DNA of 64,000 nt, from NCBI RefSeq assembly GCF_901000735.1, contig NC_081544.1, forward strand, positions 12,078,850 through 12,142,849, in the 5' to 3' direction. This document shows, one piece after another, positions 22,910 to 34,747 of the stretch; the first letter of the stretch is position 1, and the number at the start of each line of letters is the position of its first letter. Below the pieces are notes generated by a model. It did no database searches. It was not told the origin of the DNA and was given only the letters and a program-made list of their open reading frames with translations. This stretch comes from Corylus avellana. Its lineage: Eukaryota > Streptophyta > Magnoliopsida > Fagales > Betulaceae. A program made the translations under genes and the position numbers.

Positions 22910-24344
22910 GTTAGTTCATGTGGGGAGGCATTCCAACACCGCATGGACCATGTTCATATTGCTATAGTCTTAATCATCATGTTAGAGATTGTCCTACAGC
23001 AGGACAATTTTCTAATTATTCTTATGAGCATATGAACAGACCGTTCTCTAGACCGGGGAATGACCTTTATTCTAATCCCTATAACCCGGCATAGAGCAAC
23101 TAGTCTAATCTCTCGTGGCAAGCTCAAGCTCTTGGAAATTATGCTTCACAATTTTATGAACTGTACCATCAACCATATCCGCAGTTCAACGATCAATCAT
23201 ATTCCCCTCAATATCAAGCAACTCCACTACAGAAATACCAAACTGAACCACCTCCTCCGATGGGTTCTTATTGTCAAGAAAAAATGTCAGCTTCTTAGGA
23301 AATTCTTTTAGAAAAGATGTCGAAAATTGTGAGCGAGGTGAGTTAGGCTGTTCAACAGATGGTGAACTCTCAATCCATTGCCAAGATAGAAGCTCACGAA
23401 GAGGAACCATCTCCCATCTATTGGCCTCCACAACAGCAATACGAAGAGGAGCCATCTTCATTCTACTCGCCTCCACAACAACAATACCAAGAGGAGCCAC
23501 CTCCTCTCTCAAATGCTAACTTTCAAAATAAAGTGATGAAGGTTATTAGCGAAATGAAGGAAGCTAATCAGATTATGGAGTAGCAACATGTGCACTATAC
23601 CCCTCAATTCTTCGCCGAGATAGACGCCAAGATGGAAGCTCATGTTGAAAAAATCATCAACCACCTCAATAGGATGGAAGAAGAAAAATTTCAAAGTCAG
23701 CCGGTGGCCAATCCTAATGGACACTACATGGAGGAAAAAAGTACTTCTTGTCATGAACAAGCTATCACCACACTAAGGAGTGGAGAGGTGGTCGAAAACC
23801 ACGTGAAGAAAGGTAGGAGGAGTAAAAGAAGGAGCAAATTGAGGTCCCACAAGATCTACATTGGAAAAAAAGCAAGGAAGCGAGCACTAAGGCTTCTTCA
23901 TCATCACCTCCTATTCCCGAGATGCCATATGAGCCCCGAGCCCCTGTTCTAGGTAATATGAAATCTTCATTTTTAGGGATAGATGACACTATCCTGGTCA
24001 TTATTTCATATGACTTACCAAGAGGCCAGGAGGGTAGTTTGTTAGGGCTGTTAGACGAGCAAAAAGAGACCATTGAGATAGAAAAACTCCCTAAGTATTC
24101 TCCCCATTTTATTCCAATTCATGATTCCTTTTCAGATGAGAAATTGTTTGGGAATACTCAGAGGGATCAACCTCGATATGCTGACATTTGGAATTACCTA
24201 TTTGTGGGTAAAATTTATTCTCTTTGGTCCAAGAGAAGAAAAGATTGGTGCTTCAAATTTAAACTTAATGCTCAAAGAACACTGCGCGCATCAAGGATGT
24301 GGATTCCGTTGACTTGGCGGATTCCATATATTTTGACTAGATGA
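22910..24344 (+). pseudogene. Gag end fused to a pre-integrase remnant of Athila pol
   Basis: Several short frames spell a gag C-terminus: the knuckle CSYCYSLNHHVRDC (CX2CX4HX4C) near 22950, an Asn/Tyr/Gln-rich part with stops near 23093 and 23300, and a short repeat of the type EEEPS-Y-PPQQQY, present about three times at 23400-23500. Then comes HVEKIINHLNRMEEEKFQSQ. After 23922 the text changes to SFLGIDDTILVIISYDLP, which resembles the start of Athila reverse transcriptase, and within 100 bases to PIHDSFSDEKLF...YADIWNYLFVGKI, which resembles the segment before integrase. The polymerase and RNase H between them are deleted. Frameshifts are frequent. Confidence 0.75.
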
Positions 24345-25727
24345 GTCAGTTTCATAGGATTGAGTGTAGGCCCTGTGCACTTGAACTTCACTCCACCAGG
24401 GCATGTGATCTCCATCCAGATTTATTTTATCCATTGTTACTTCATTCTTTGTTTATATTTTTATAACAATGTGTGCACTTGATTGGTATTTGGTTGGAGT
24501 ATCACCTTTTTTAGGACGTGTTTTCACATTCAAGTTTGGGGGTACAATATGCCCCCATCTGCTCATTCAAGTATTCCTATACTCTTGATCTTATTCTTTA
24601 GTTCTATACATACATTGGGGACAATGTATGATTCAAGTTTGGGGGTATGGAAAAATAAAACACGGTCCATTTTTGTTGCTATGTCATTCTTAAGCATATG
24701 GTTGAGCTTTGATTCTAGTTTAAATTTCATTGATAGGCTTAAAGTTATGAACACATGATCATATGACTTAGGGATTTTAAGTCTTGTTACTTACTTTTGG
24801 CAACATGAGATGCTTCTTGTTTCAATTTAAATCTATCTTGAGCACACTAGCACATGTCTGTGAGGTATAAATTTTGAGACCAATTATGTTTGTTTTCAAT
24901 GTCTTGAATTCTGTTAGGTGACATGTTGAATGAATAACTTTGGCATGCTATATATGTATAAAAAAAATTAAAAAAAAAAAAAATCAAGTTTGAATTTTTT
25001 GCTGAGTAACCGGACCACTTGCCTCATTAAGCAGTGAGTGTTCGAGTCAAAAAGTGAAATTTTTAGGTTTATTAATAAAATTGCTAGCTTAGCTTCGTAG
25101 CCTTTTTGACTCGAGTTAGTAAGTCCTTAGGGGTGTCTTTACACCTAGTGCCCTAAAGCCATTTGGTTTGGGAGACATTGGCCTAACACTCGATACATGG
25201 GTCAACTAGAAAGCTTAAGGGAGTTAAACATTGCAAAGCCTACAAAAAAAAAAAAAAAATTATGCCTTGGTTGTTTCATTTGATATGAAGTCCAATAAAT
25301 TCTGAGATGGTGATTCATTTATATTGGAATTATTTTGAAACCTCATGATTATGTGTTAGTTCACTTTGCACTAATTGAAATTTGTGTATCTCAATCTGCC
25401 ATTTGTAAGTGATTTGACTTGTAAATTCCTTGGAATTTTGAAGATGAAGTTCATAATTTTAAGCTTGCTAATGAATGAGAATCATTATTTTTGTGACGCT
25501 TTATCCTTTTGAATGACATAATGATGACAATGTTTGTGGGTATCATTCCTGGAAAACCCTCACGAGACTTCACTCGTCCTCTAGGGAATGCCTAGGGGTT
25601 TAAAAGGTTTGTTGCATACGCTAAATGCAATCGTACATCTCACGAAAGATGGATTTATCTTTTTATTTTTCAGTTTATTTTCTGTTTTGTATTACTAAGG
25701 GACTAGTAATATGTAAGTTTAGGGGTG
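24345..25727 (+). repeat. Athila 3' non-coding module, copy 3, with polypurine tract
   Basis: This is colinear with 12835-14136 and appears closer to it than to copy 1: the hairpin TACATTG/CAATGTA at 24611-24628, CAAGTTTGGGGGTATGG from 24633, GAGTAACCGGACCACTTGCC near 25003, and the 'agtgccctaaagccatttgg' block near 25148. It ends with AAGTTTAGGGGTG (25715-25727) before the LTR. No coding frame is supported. Confidence 0.8.
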
Positions 25728-26461
25728 TGATAAGCGCCGGATGTTGAACATTCAAGCCCCTTAGTTTGCATATGTTAATTCCTTAGCGTTGTTATTTGTT
25801 TGATGTTGTTTTGTTTTTGTGTTTTCAGGTTATAAATAAAGATGCAATTAATTCTATTGATTTTGGGCTTAAAAGCACACTTTGAGATGATTAAACTTAG
25901 CCAATCATAATAGAGGACCTATATATTATGGTTAAGTTTAATAAAATAAAGGAAGGGATTAATTCGGAATTTCTCAAATTGGAGTCAAAATTGGATTGGA
26001 TTCAAATTTAGATTCTGCACATGTCTCGGTATTTTGGCCATATTTCAGCTCAAATATTCGATTGAGGTGATTCAAGTGGCACTGGAAATCTAACTCAAAT
26101 TGCTACAAATCATTGTGAAATAGCATTTTCCTAATTCGAAGTGTTGCAATGCCAAAATCGCCTCGCAAAATAGGAACGCAATTCTGGGCGAATCCTATTC
26201 CGATTTGGGCTTAGGTTTTCTTTATCCTAATTGGACTTAGGCTTAAATCTCCGAAATTTCTAGGATTACTAGGGCTTCTAGGACTCTCCTAAGCCCTATA
26301 AATAGGCCTCTAAGCATTGAGAAAAAAGACACACCGCTTTCTAGAGTAAAAAATCAGTAAAATTGTCTTTGGAGCTTAGAAGATCATGAGCGGCTAAACC
26401 CCTTCGTGGGGTGTTGATGTAACCCTATCCAAGCACAATGGTTTGATTATATTTAATTTCT
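25728..26461 (+). repeat. 3' LTR of the nested Athila-like element, left part
   Basis: This is the first 734 bp of the long-subtype LTR, starting TGATAAGCGCCGG. It is interrupted after TTAATTTCT (26453-26461), which is repeated on the other side of the Mutator insertion at 34739-34747. Confidence 0.92.
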
Positions 26462-27159
26462 GGGAAAATTACAGTTTATCCCCCCCAAAGTTGTCATCGA
26501 TTTGCAATTCCACCTCCAAAGTTTCAATTTTTGCAATCCACCCCTCTAAAGTTTCAATTTTTTGCCATTCAGGCAGTCCGTCAGTCAAAGCCGCTTTGAT
26601 TGACGGAACAGTGATCACGTACGACGCACGTGATCACTTTATGCGGTTTAGTGCCCAAAATACCCCCATCAAGTGGTTACACCCTCACTCACTCCCTAAC
26701 CCGGCTGACCCACGCCCTAACCCAGCTGACCCACGCCCCAACCCTGCTGACCCAACCCCCAACCCAACCCAACCCAGACTTAGTTACTACAACAAATAAA
26801 CAAAACTGAAAAGTGTGAAAAAAACCCGAAGCACAGATGAGGGAGGGGAGGACGCTGCTGACTCACGAGCGAAAGGGATCCGAGAGAGGTAGAACCCACC
26901 TCCGACAGCCACTCGACAATCTACCCGACACCCACTTGAGATCAACCCAAAGTTTGGAGCTTTGTGCATTTGTGTACGACGAGGTAAGTTTTTGCCTTTA
27001 TTTGATTCGTAAATTTACATCGAACTGTGTAGTAGCGTTCTAGGGTTTTTCGTAAATTGGGGTTTTTTTGAGGGGGTTTTTAATTTGGTTATCCCTAACT
27101 CTTTGATGTTGATTTATTGTTAACAAATTTTTGTTTTCTATTGTATATTGATTTATTGC
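26462..27159 (+). repeat. Left terminal inverted repeat of the MULE
   Basis: About 698 bp pair with 34040-34738. Near the outer end are two adjacent palindromes: 26580-26604 (arms around CAAAGC/GCTTTG) and 26611-26637 (arms GTGATCACGT/ACGTGATCAC). A C-rich minisatellite with units like CTGACCCACGCCCTAACCCAG lies at 26700-26775. A 5' splice site (ACGAG/GTAAGT) at 26983/26984 suggests that a transcript begins within the repeat and splices to 29626. Confidence 0.93.
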
Positions 27160-29626
27160 AACATTGGGTGAACTTGGTTGTTTGTGTTGGAACAAAAGTG
27201 GTCCCCAAAGTGTATAATGTTGTTATGTGAACAAAAGTGGTCCCCAGAGTGCATAATCTTGTCGTGTGAACAAAAGTGTTCCTCAAAGTGTATAGTCTTG
27301 TTGGATATAGAATTTTAACTGACTTACCATGAAAGTAGGGTTTTCGGTAAATTGGGGTTTTTGTGAGATGATAAATGAGTTATTAATTTCGTAATAATTG
27401 GGTAATTTTGTTCATCTTTTTCCCAATAAACCATTAGAGTTTGGCATGGGGTTTGGTGGTTATGGATGAAGGTTGTCTCTTTCCTTTTTCTTTTTATTAA
27501 TCAAGTGAGATATTTGGAGTTGAAAGTAAAAGGAAATAATAACATGTTTGAAAAAAAATTAAAAAATGGTTTGGTTTGATTACAATGACCCTATGCAAAT
27601 AATCCCTCATCAATTTCTCTTTCTTCACACTTCACTCTTAGGGCTTTTTATTTCATGGTTTCTTGTGTGTATTAATATCACATGTACTTCTATATCCTTT
27701 TCACATGTGCATTTTTAATGGTTCTTATGAGAACAGCAAGCTCAGAAATAGTCCACATAGAATGCATAAATTATAAAGGTAGTCATAGATGTTAAATTCC
27801 ACATTAATTATTTTCTTGTATGTGTGTATGTATTTGCAGTGACCCACGCAGGAGCATGTGAATGCATCTGCCCATGTTCTTTAAGAGACTATTTATTGGC
27901 TTGATTGATTAACATGCTGACATGAAACCTTCCAGCCAACTGTCTAAACTTTTTGGGTGGAATTTATTTTATTACTTTCTCTACAAGTGGTATTAACATA
28001 CGTCTGGCTTAAAAAATTAAAGAGGACTTCTTAGTTCTTAACTTCTTTTCTTATGTTTGTCCTAATTTCAAGTATGGTATGGTATATATTTAACTTATGC
28101 TCTAGAATATGAGTAATTAATATTATACCTTTATCTTCCTATGCCGACATGGCAGGGCCTAGTAGTCATTATATATGTATATGTATGTCTATAGAAATAC
28201 TACTTGAAAATTATGTAGTTTAAGGTAATTAAGAGCTTTGAGACCTTCTATTAGAAGAGCCATTTAGAAGGAAATAATAACATGTTTGAAAAAAAAATAA
28301 AAAATGGTTTGGTTTGTTCGGGTTTAGTTGGAGCTTAGTGTGTTGGTTGATCAAATTGGGGGACGATTAGCATCAACTTAGCAAAAATCGGTTTCTAGTG
28401 ACGGTTTTATTTCTATAGCTTATAGTCTATTGAATAAGACATTTTGTTAATGTTGCCTACATGTATCATGCTGACCACTTGAATTCTCTATGTACTTCTT
28501 CTTTTTTCTTTATTCTTTTTTGTTCCCGGCCAAATTTTAAAGACAAACTTCACTTAAGCTATAGGTCGATATCTCAATAATCTTTTCCTTCTAATTTGAC
28601 CTTCTTCTTTTTTTTTAAAAAAAAATGATAAAATTGGGTAATGTTGTCATATATTTAATCCCACCCATGCATGTTTGCAAGTGAGATAATTGTTTGCAAT
28701 GGAGATAGTTGGGTAATTTTGTTCATCTGTTTCCCAGTAAAAGAATTCTCCCTCCTTCCTATATTATTTGATCCTGTTTAGAAAATCCAACTTTTTGGGA
28801 GGATTTCATTTAATGCACTATTATTATTTTTTAAAAAAAGGGATGCACATCTTTTCTTATGTTTAGATCTAGTCTTCTTGTTCATATTTCTACCTAATCA
28901 AATCATCCCATGCAAGATGCATCAATTTGCATCCTCTGCAGCATTCGGTATAAACTACACAAATAGATACAAAAATTGCAGATATTCAAATCTCAATCAT
29001 TATTTTAAAATTAAATGATAGACATTTTGGATTGAACAATATTTAGTATTTCATTAATAAATAGTGATAAATAATAAGGTAAAATCTATACCATTTCGGT
29101 CTTTTGAGCTAGAGGTTTCAATAAGTGCGATATAGGGGTATTGGTTAAAATCATTTAATTAGCTAAGTTTCCTCCTTTTTTTTTTTCTTTTTTTTTTCTC
29201 CTTTTCTTTCTAATGTAATTGACTAAGCTTGACTATTCTATTATGCATGTCTATATTTTTACAGATTTGGCTTTAATTAGTAATCAGCTACATCATCAAA
29301 TCAGATTCCATGCAATGTTGAAAATCATTTACTCTAACAGTCAATGTAATATTATAACTCATATTATTGATGGGACACTCCAACTTACATCATGTGCACA
29401 CAAGACACCACGCTACACATTCCTCTCAAATATTAAGAAACCTAAACCCTAAATCCTAACCCTAACAAATATTTGAATTATCACCTGGTTGTCTTGCTTC
29501 CAAAATATTTGCATGTATTTTTAGGGTTTGAGCTTATATTTGCATAACTTCATTCTTAAGCAATAATTATATTTGTAAACTTATTTAAAGCTGCTTCTCA
29601 TACATTTTATTCATTAATTTTGTAGG
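27160..29626 (+). other. Likely 5' UTR intron of the MULE transposase gene
   Basis: No coding frame is supported in 2.4 kb. A donor at 26984 (GTAAGT) and an acceptor TTTTGTAG ending at 29625, two bases before the transposase ATG, frame an intron of 2642 bp that would join a leader exon in the inverted repeat to the coding exon. Within it 'ggaacaaaagtggtccccaaagtg' and close variants form a short threefold repeat at 27190-27285, and a 'ggaaataataacatgtttgaaaaaaa' block at 27530 recurs at 28268. Confidence 0.5.
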
Positions 29627-31640
29627 ATGTCTTTGAATCTAGTGTTCGAGGTTAGGTATGGCGGTAGATTCGACAGAAGTTGTGGTTGCAATTACGTGGG
29701 GGGAGAAGTTACTGTTCATGGTGAAGGGTATGATCCTGACAACTTGTCTTTTTTTGAGCTTGAAGATATTTGTAAAGACTACGGGTACAAGCCAAGGGAT
29801 CTAATATCCTTCAGAGAACCTGATAAGACGTTAATGGGTGGTTTGCATTTAATCAGCTTTGATGCCGACGTATTGTTCATGGTTGGCTGCCATAAAGGGC
29901 AATATATTGTGCATTTATATGTTGTGTGTTTTAGGGAGGGTCAGGTTGATGCTCAGGATTACGAAGGAGAAGATGAAGATGAAGAGGAGGGAAGGGTTGA
30001 TTACAATGACCATTGGTGGAAAGGCAAACTTAGTGATGATGAGGATTTATTTGATGTAGATGTTGACGTAGGCGATACTGGAACTGGAGCAACTGGAGCA
30101 GGAACTAGTGAAGTTGGAACCGTTGGTGATGGTGATGGTGGTTATGACAATGAGGGTGAGGAGGAAGAAACAGGTGATGAAGAAGATGTGAACCATGTTG
30201 AGGCCCGCATAATTGATGCTTCTGTTAGGTCCGAAAGTGGGTGTAAGAAAAATAAAAAATTTGAAGAAGTAGATGATGATGACATAAACTCTGAAATGGC
30301 TAGAAGTGACATATTGGAGTCACCACCCCATAGTGATGAGGAAGCTGAAGGGACATCTACAAAAACGCCCGAATTTCAGCGAATGGACCTAGTTAACCCA
30401 GAGCTGCATCTCTACACGACTTTCCCAGACATACAAACATTTAGAGAAGCTGTTAAAGAGTACAATCTTTTGAGGGGCAAGGAAATTAGGTTCAAAAAGA
30501 ATGAAAGAAGAAAGTCTATTGTTGTGTGTAGGGATGACAAGTGTCAGTACCGAGTATATGCAAGGCATGTTTCTGATGAGCAAACATTTCAGATAAGATC
30601 TATGCAGCCTAAACATGTGTGTGGTAGGCAATACAAGAACTCCATTGTGAACTCAACTTGGATATCGAACAAGTTGATTGAGAAGTTTCGAATTCAGCCG
30701 AATATGCCCTTGAATGTCATACAACATGAAGTGAAGGAAAAGTGGAAAGTGGATGTGACTCCAAGTATGATGTACAGGGCTAGGGCCAAGGCATGTCAAA
30801 AAATATACGGGAAGCTTGAAGACCAATATGGTCACCTGTGGGATTATTGCGAGACATTGAGACAAACGAATAGGGGAAGCTGTATGATGATGAAGGTTGA
30901 CAGGCCAAACCCAAATGTGCTTCCAAAGTTTGGAAGACTGTTTTTTTCTCTTGCTGCAGTGAAGAAGGGGTTTCTGGATGGTTGTAGGCCTGTCATAGGG
31001 GTGGATGGATGCTTCTTGAAAGGGCCATTCAAGGGACAACTGTTAGCTGCAGTTGGAAGGGATGGGAATAATAATATGTACCAAATCGCGTTTGCTGTTG
31101 TCGAAGCTGAGACCAAAGACTCTTGGACATGGTTTTTGGAAACCCTAGTGTCCGATCTTGGAGTGCATGAATGGGGCTGCAAACCAACATTTATTTCGGA
31201 TAGACAAAAGGTAAGTTATGTTACATTTAATTTTTGCTCATAATTTTCAAATCACACTTAAACAAATTTGTTAAATAATTTTACTATTTTGGTCATTTTT
31301 TCATGCATTATGAATTTGTTGTGCAGGGTCTCATGCCAGCTTTAGAGTCCATGCTTCCAACGGCGGATCATCGAATTTGTGTTAGGCATCTGTATGCCAA
31401 CTTCAGAGACTTGGAGGGCCATAAAGGATTGGCATAAGAGCAGTTGTGGGCTGCAGCAACCACATACACTGAACATGAGTTTACAACTCATATGGAAGAA
31501 TTGAAGAAACTTAGTAAGGATGCATACGATTACTAGAACAAGATTGACCCTAGTGGGTGGTCTCGGGCTTGGTTTAATGAATCTCCAAGGTGTGAGTTGC
31601 TAGTGAACAATATATGGAAATTCTGGATGTATTGTAGGCT
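29627..31640 (+). pseudogene. MURA-type Mutator transposase, truncated by stops
   Basis: Exon 1 (29627-31210, 528 codons) is open. Residues 1-110 form the PB1-like N-terminal part often found on plant MULE proteins. An acidic Asp/Glu/Gly linker follows (about 115-250), then the Mutator DNA-binding region (FPDIQTFREAVKEYNLLRGK, with CRDDKCQYRVYARHV and the CxxC...HVC metal site, about 265-330), then the catalytic part with GVDGCFLKGPFKGQLLAAVG (first Asp) and FISDRQK (second Asp). An intron (31211-31326, GTAAGT...GTGCAG) leads to exon 2, GLMPALESMLPTADHRICVRH. Exon 2 has a TAA at 31435-31437 and a TAG near 31534. The frame continues recognisably to about 31615 (WFNESPRCELLVNNI), then similarity is lost, so the third catalytic region and the SWIM zinc finger are absent or unrecognisable. 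The enzyme would be inactive. Confidence 0.9.
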
Positions 31641-32608
31641 TAATTATTTGTTGAAGATTATTTTATGTTTACGATGTTTTCCTTTTCCGTTTGCATGATT
31701 TATAGTGTTATTGGGACTCGTTTTAAGTCATTTTAGCTTTAGATTTGCGTATTTGAAATGATTATTTGTAGGGTTATGCACAAGGTTGGGGTTGGGGTTG
31801 GGGTTGGTTTGGTGTGGTTTGGTTGGTTGATGACCTATCTCACGCTAAGTCATAACAATCTTCGCTTTCCATTTGGTGGTTTTAAATGATTGTATTATTG
31901 AATTTTCATAATATATGCCTGCAAGATTCGTGTGTGTGCTTGTGTGATTATGTTGGCCCATGGACCAAAATATCTTAAAAGACTACAAAATTATTGCTTG
32001 GTTACCAAATTGTGCACTATAAACTAAGATAAATTATCGAAGGCTTTTTTTGGTTGCTGTTTTTGTACCTATGCCACAAATCTAAGATGTGGTGAAGTTG
32101 ATTTGTATCTCATGTCTTTCATAATGGGTATAGATTTTCATAATTCTCAACTCGGTTGTGGAATTAAAGGTTTTCCTTTTCAATAATTTGCAAGTCGGTA
32201 GTGGAATTGTCAAGTACATGTATTATAATTCTCTAGTAAATCGTCATTACAACACCCATTTAAATTATAAAGGCTGAGAAGAATTTTTTTAATAAGGTCC
32301 ACCACTTGTAATGATAAATGTTATTTTTAAAAGGTAAAAAATCAAACTCAAAATACCCAAGTGACTTTATGGTCAAATGCATGGCATACACGCAATTCAT
32401 GTATACGTAAAATAGGAAATTACAGTCATAGCAACTAATAAATTCATTAAAAAGTACATTACATTTCAGATAAGCTTCTAGAATTACACGGCTCTAAAAT
32501 GTACGACATTGTGCTCCAACAATTACTTATGTTACAAAATACCACATTGTGCTCCCAAAATAACACAAACATAAAAAAACACAATGTCATCTCAAAATTA
32601 CATAGACC
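31641..32608. other. MULE interior without recognised gene
   Basis: AT-rich sequence between the convergent genes, with a short TTGGGG/TTGGTT repeat near 31780-31830. No coding frame is supported. It probably holds both 3' UTRs and the space where the transposase C-terminus was lost. Confidence 0.5.
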
Positions 32609-34023
32609 TCAGTTCAACTTCAAACGGCCAAGCTTGCATTCATACGGACCACTTGAAGTGTATCCAAACAACAAAACGAAAATGACACTTAAACAAATTA
32701 CCCAGGAACACGCAAGAATTGTTTGGTAATTCTTCTTAACTGCATGGAGTTTGATCTCCCCAATCTCTACTTCCTTATGATACCGGGCAATTTCTTTATC
32801 CATTTCTACCTTCAAACACAGATTTTCTCTCTCCATTTCTACCTTCACCTTACTGACTTCAACTTGAACCATGTCTTCACACCGCTTTGCTTCTAACAAC
32901 AATTTTTGGTGCTTTCGCCAGAACCAAGTTCCAACCCTTTTACATTTCGCACACAGCTAAGGATCAACCCATTCAAAGTAACCACAATCTCGGTTGATCT
33001 ATAAAATAGTAAACAAATATTAATCACCAATCTAAACACATACAATATTACTTTATAATGACAAAATATTAATCACCAATCTAAACACATACAATATTAC
33101 ACATACCCATTTTTTATAGTTACATATAAAATAGCTAAATGGTGAAGTTTTTTTCACAATCAATTTTTTTTTTCCGCTCCACTATCGAATATGATAGTGT
33201 AGTTGAAAAACCATGACACATAAAATTTGAAACCTAAACCCTAAACCATTACACAAGCATCACGCCTAACCATTACACATAAAATTTTAAAATGCATAAA
33301 CCTTATGGATGCTCTTATATATTGACAATAGAAGCCATGCGCGAGAAGTATGGCATGTTCAAACCACTCATGTTCAAACCCTAAACCCTAAACAAATTAT
33401 AACAAATAACTAAACCCTAAAATAACCCAACAAAGAACCCACAACCATCACTACTCAACTTAAACACACATAACCAACAACGAAAATTAAAACCATAAAC
33501 AAGAAATTCAAACAAGAAATTATCAATACTTACCCTAAACCCTAAAGAACGCCCTACAAAAATTACAACCATAAACAAGAAATGGATAAAGAGTTTGAAG
33601 AACTTGCCCAAATTTTGGTTTTCAACCATTACACAAGCATCACACCTAAACAAATTATAACAAATAACTAAACCCTAAAATAACCCAACAAAGAACCCAC
33701 AACCATCACTACTCAACTTAAACACACATAACCAACAACGAAAATTAAAACCATAAACAAGAAATTATCAGTACTTATCCTAAACCCTAAAGAACCCACT
33801 ACGAAAATTACAACCATAAACAAGAAATTACGTGTTTGAAGAACTTGCCCAAATTTTCGCAACACTCATCATAAACATCAAACATGCGTTGTAATTTTCG
33901 CAACCCACAAACCTCCTCCCGAAATTGTGCTCTGTTTGAGCTATTTTTACGACCATCGGCCGCTCAGTAGCAAAGCCTCTGCGGTGAAGATGAAGCTCCA
34001 GAACTTGAGGTATACTCCATCAT
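32609..34023 (-). pseudogene. GRF zinc-finger, coiled-coil, membrane-anchored protein gene carried by the MULE
   Basis: On the minus strand an ATG at 34020 (or 34023) opens EYTSSSGASSSPQRLCY; then a stop and a shift of frame are followed by RPMVVKIAQTEHNFGRRFVG and CENYNAC, the first half of a GRF-type zinc finger. After an intron (acceptor TTATAG near 33000) the text is RDCGYFEWVDP, a TAG stop (32959-32957), then LCAKCKRVGTWFWRKHQKLL. An open stretch of 98 codons follows (32902-32609) with a charged heptad-like coiled coil (VEVSKVKVEMERENLCLKVE) and a hydrophobic span (ILACSWVICLSVIFVLLFGY) near the end. Plant genomes have many small GRF-finger proteins of this layout, often near MULEs; their role is unknown to me. 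The frameshift and the stop make this copy a pseudogene. The exon-intron boundary on the first side is uncertain. Confidence 0.75.
33391..33870. repeat. Direct tandem duplication of about 258 bp in the GRF-gene intron
   Basis: The block starting 'aacaaattataacaaataac' near 33391 recurs near 33649, giving a period of 258 bases. Both copies contain CCCTAAA words, and 33378-33393 reads as two telomere-type units. The second copy lacks about 13 bases around 'ttcaaacaagaa'. No coding content. Confidence 0.75.
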
Positions 34024-34039
34024 TTCTCTCTCTCTCTTC

Positions 34040-34738
34040 GCAATAAATCAATATACAATAGAAAACAAAAATTTGTTAACAATAAATCAACATCATAGAG
34101 TTAGGGATAACCAAATTAAAAACCCCCTCAAGAAAACCCCAATTTACGAAAAACCCTAGAACGCTACTACACAGTTCGGTGTAAATTTACGAATCAAATA
34201 AGGGCAAAAACTTACCTCGTCGTACACAAATGCGCAAAGCTCCAAACTTTGGGTTGATCACGAGTGGGTGTCGGGTAGATTGTCGAGTGGCTGTCGGAGG
34301 TAGGTTCTACCTCTCTCGGGTCCCTTTCGCTCGTGAGTCAGCAACGTCCTCCCCTCCCTTGTGCGTGCTTCGGGTTTTTTCACACTTTTCAGTTTTGTTT
34401 ATTTGTTGTAGTAACTAAGTCTGGGTTGGGTTGGGTTGGGTTGGGGGTTGGGTCAGCAGGGTTGGGGAGTGGGTCAGCTGGGTTGGGGTGTGGGTTAGCC
34501 GGGTTAGGGAGTGAGTGAGGGTGTAACCACTTGATGGGGGTATTTTGGGCACTAAACCGCATAAAGTGATCACGTGCGTCGCACGTGATCACTATTCCGT
34601 CAGTCAAAGCGGCTTTGACTGACAGAATGCCTGAATTGCAAAAAATTGAAACTTTTGGGGGGTGGATTGCAAAAATTGAAACTTTGGAGGCGGAATTGCA
34701 AATCGCTGACAACTTTGGGGGGAAACTGTAATTTTCCC
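34040..34738 (-). repeat. Right terminal inverted repeat of the MULE
   Basis: About 699 bp, the inverted copy of 26462-27159, with the same palindromes (34566-34592 and 34599-34623) and the C/G-rich minisatellite (34420-34505). In this copy the central palindrome is exact, with 13-base arms around one T, and holds two CACGTG cores. The matching 5' splice site (GTAAGT on the minus strand near 34216) suggests that the GRF gene can start in this repeat as the transposase does in the other. Confidence 0.93.
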
Positions 34739-34747
34739 TTAATTTCT

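Larger units (their letters stand above)
26462..34738 (+). mobile_element. Mutator-like element (MULE) with long inverted repeats
   Basis: The 8277 bp element starts GGGAAAATTACAGTTTATCC and ends with the complement GGGAAACTGTAATTTTCCC. It is flanked by a perfect 9-base duplication TTAATTTCT (26453-26461 and 34739-34747), the hallmark length for Mutator. The terminal inverted repeats are about 698 bp. Two genes converge inside: a transposase (plus strand, 29627 onward) and a GRF zinc-finger gene (minus strand, from 34020). Each starts near one inverted repeat, as in MuDR, where the repeats hold the promoters. Both genes carry disabling changes, so the element should not be autonomous now. Confidence 0.95.

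Noticed and set aside
26700..26780. Possible CRISPR-like array of evenly spaced C-rich units
   Set aside because: The units are contiguous without spacers, mirrored in the other inverted repeat, and the genome is a plant; it is a minisatellite in the MULE ends.
29219..29452. Frame of 77 codons before the transposase
   Set aside because: It lies in the predicted 5' UTR intron of the MULE, has no homology I recognise, and the composition is that of AT-rich non-coding DNA.
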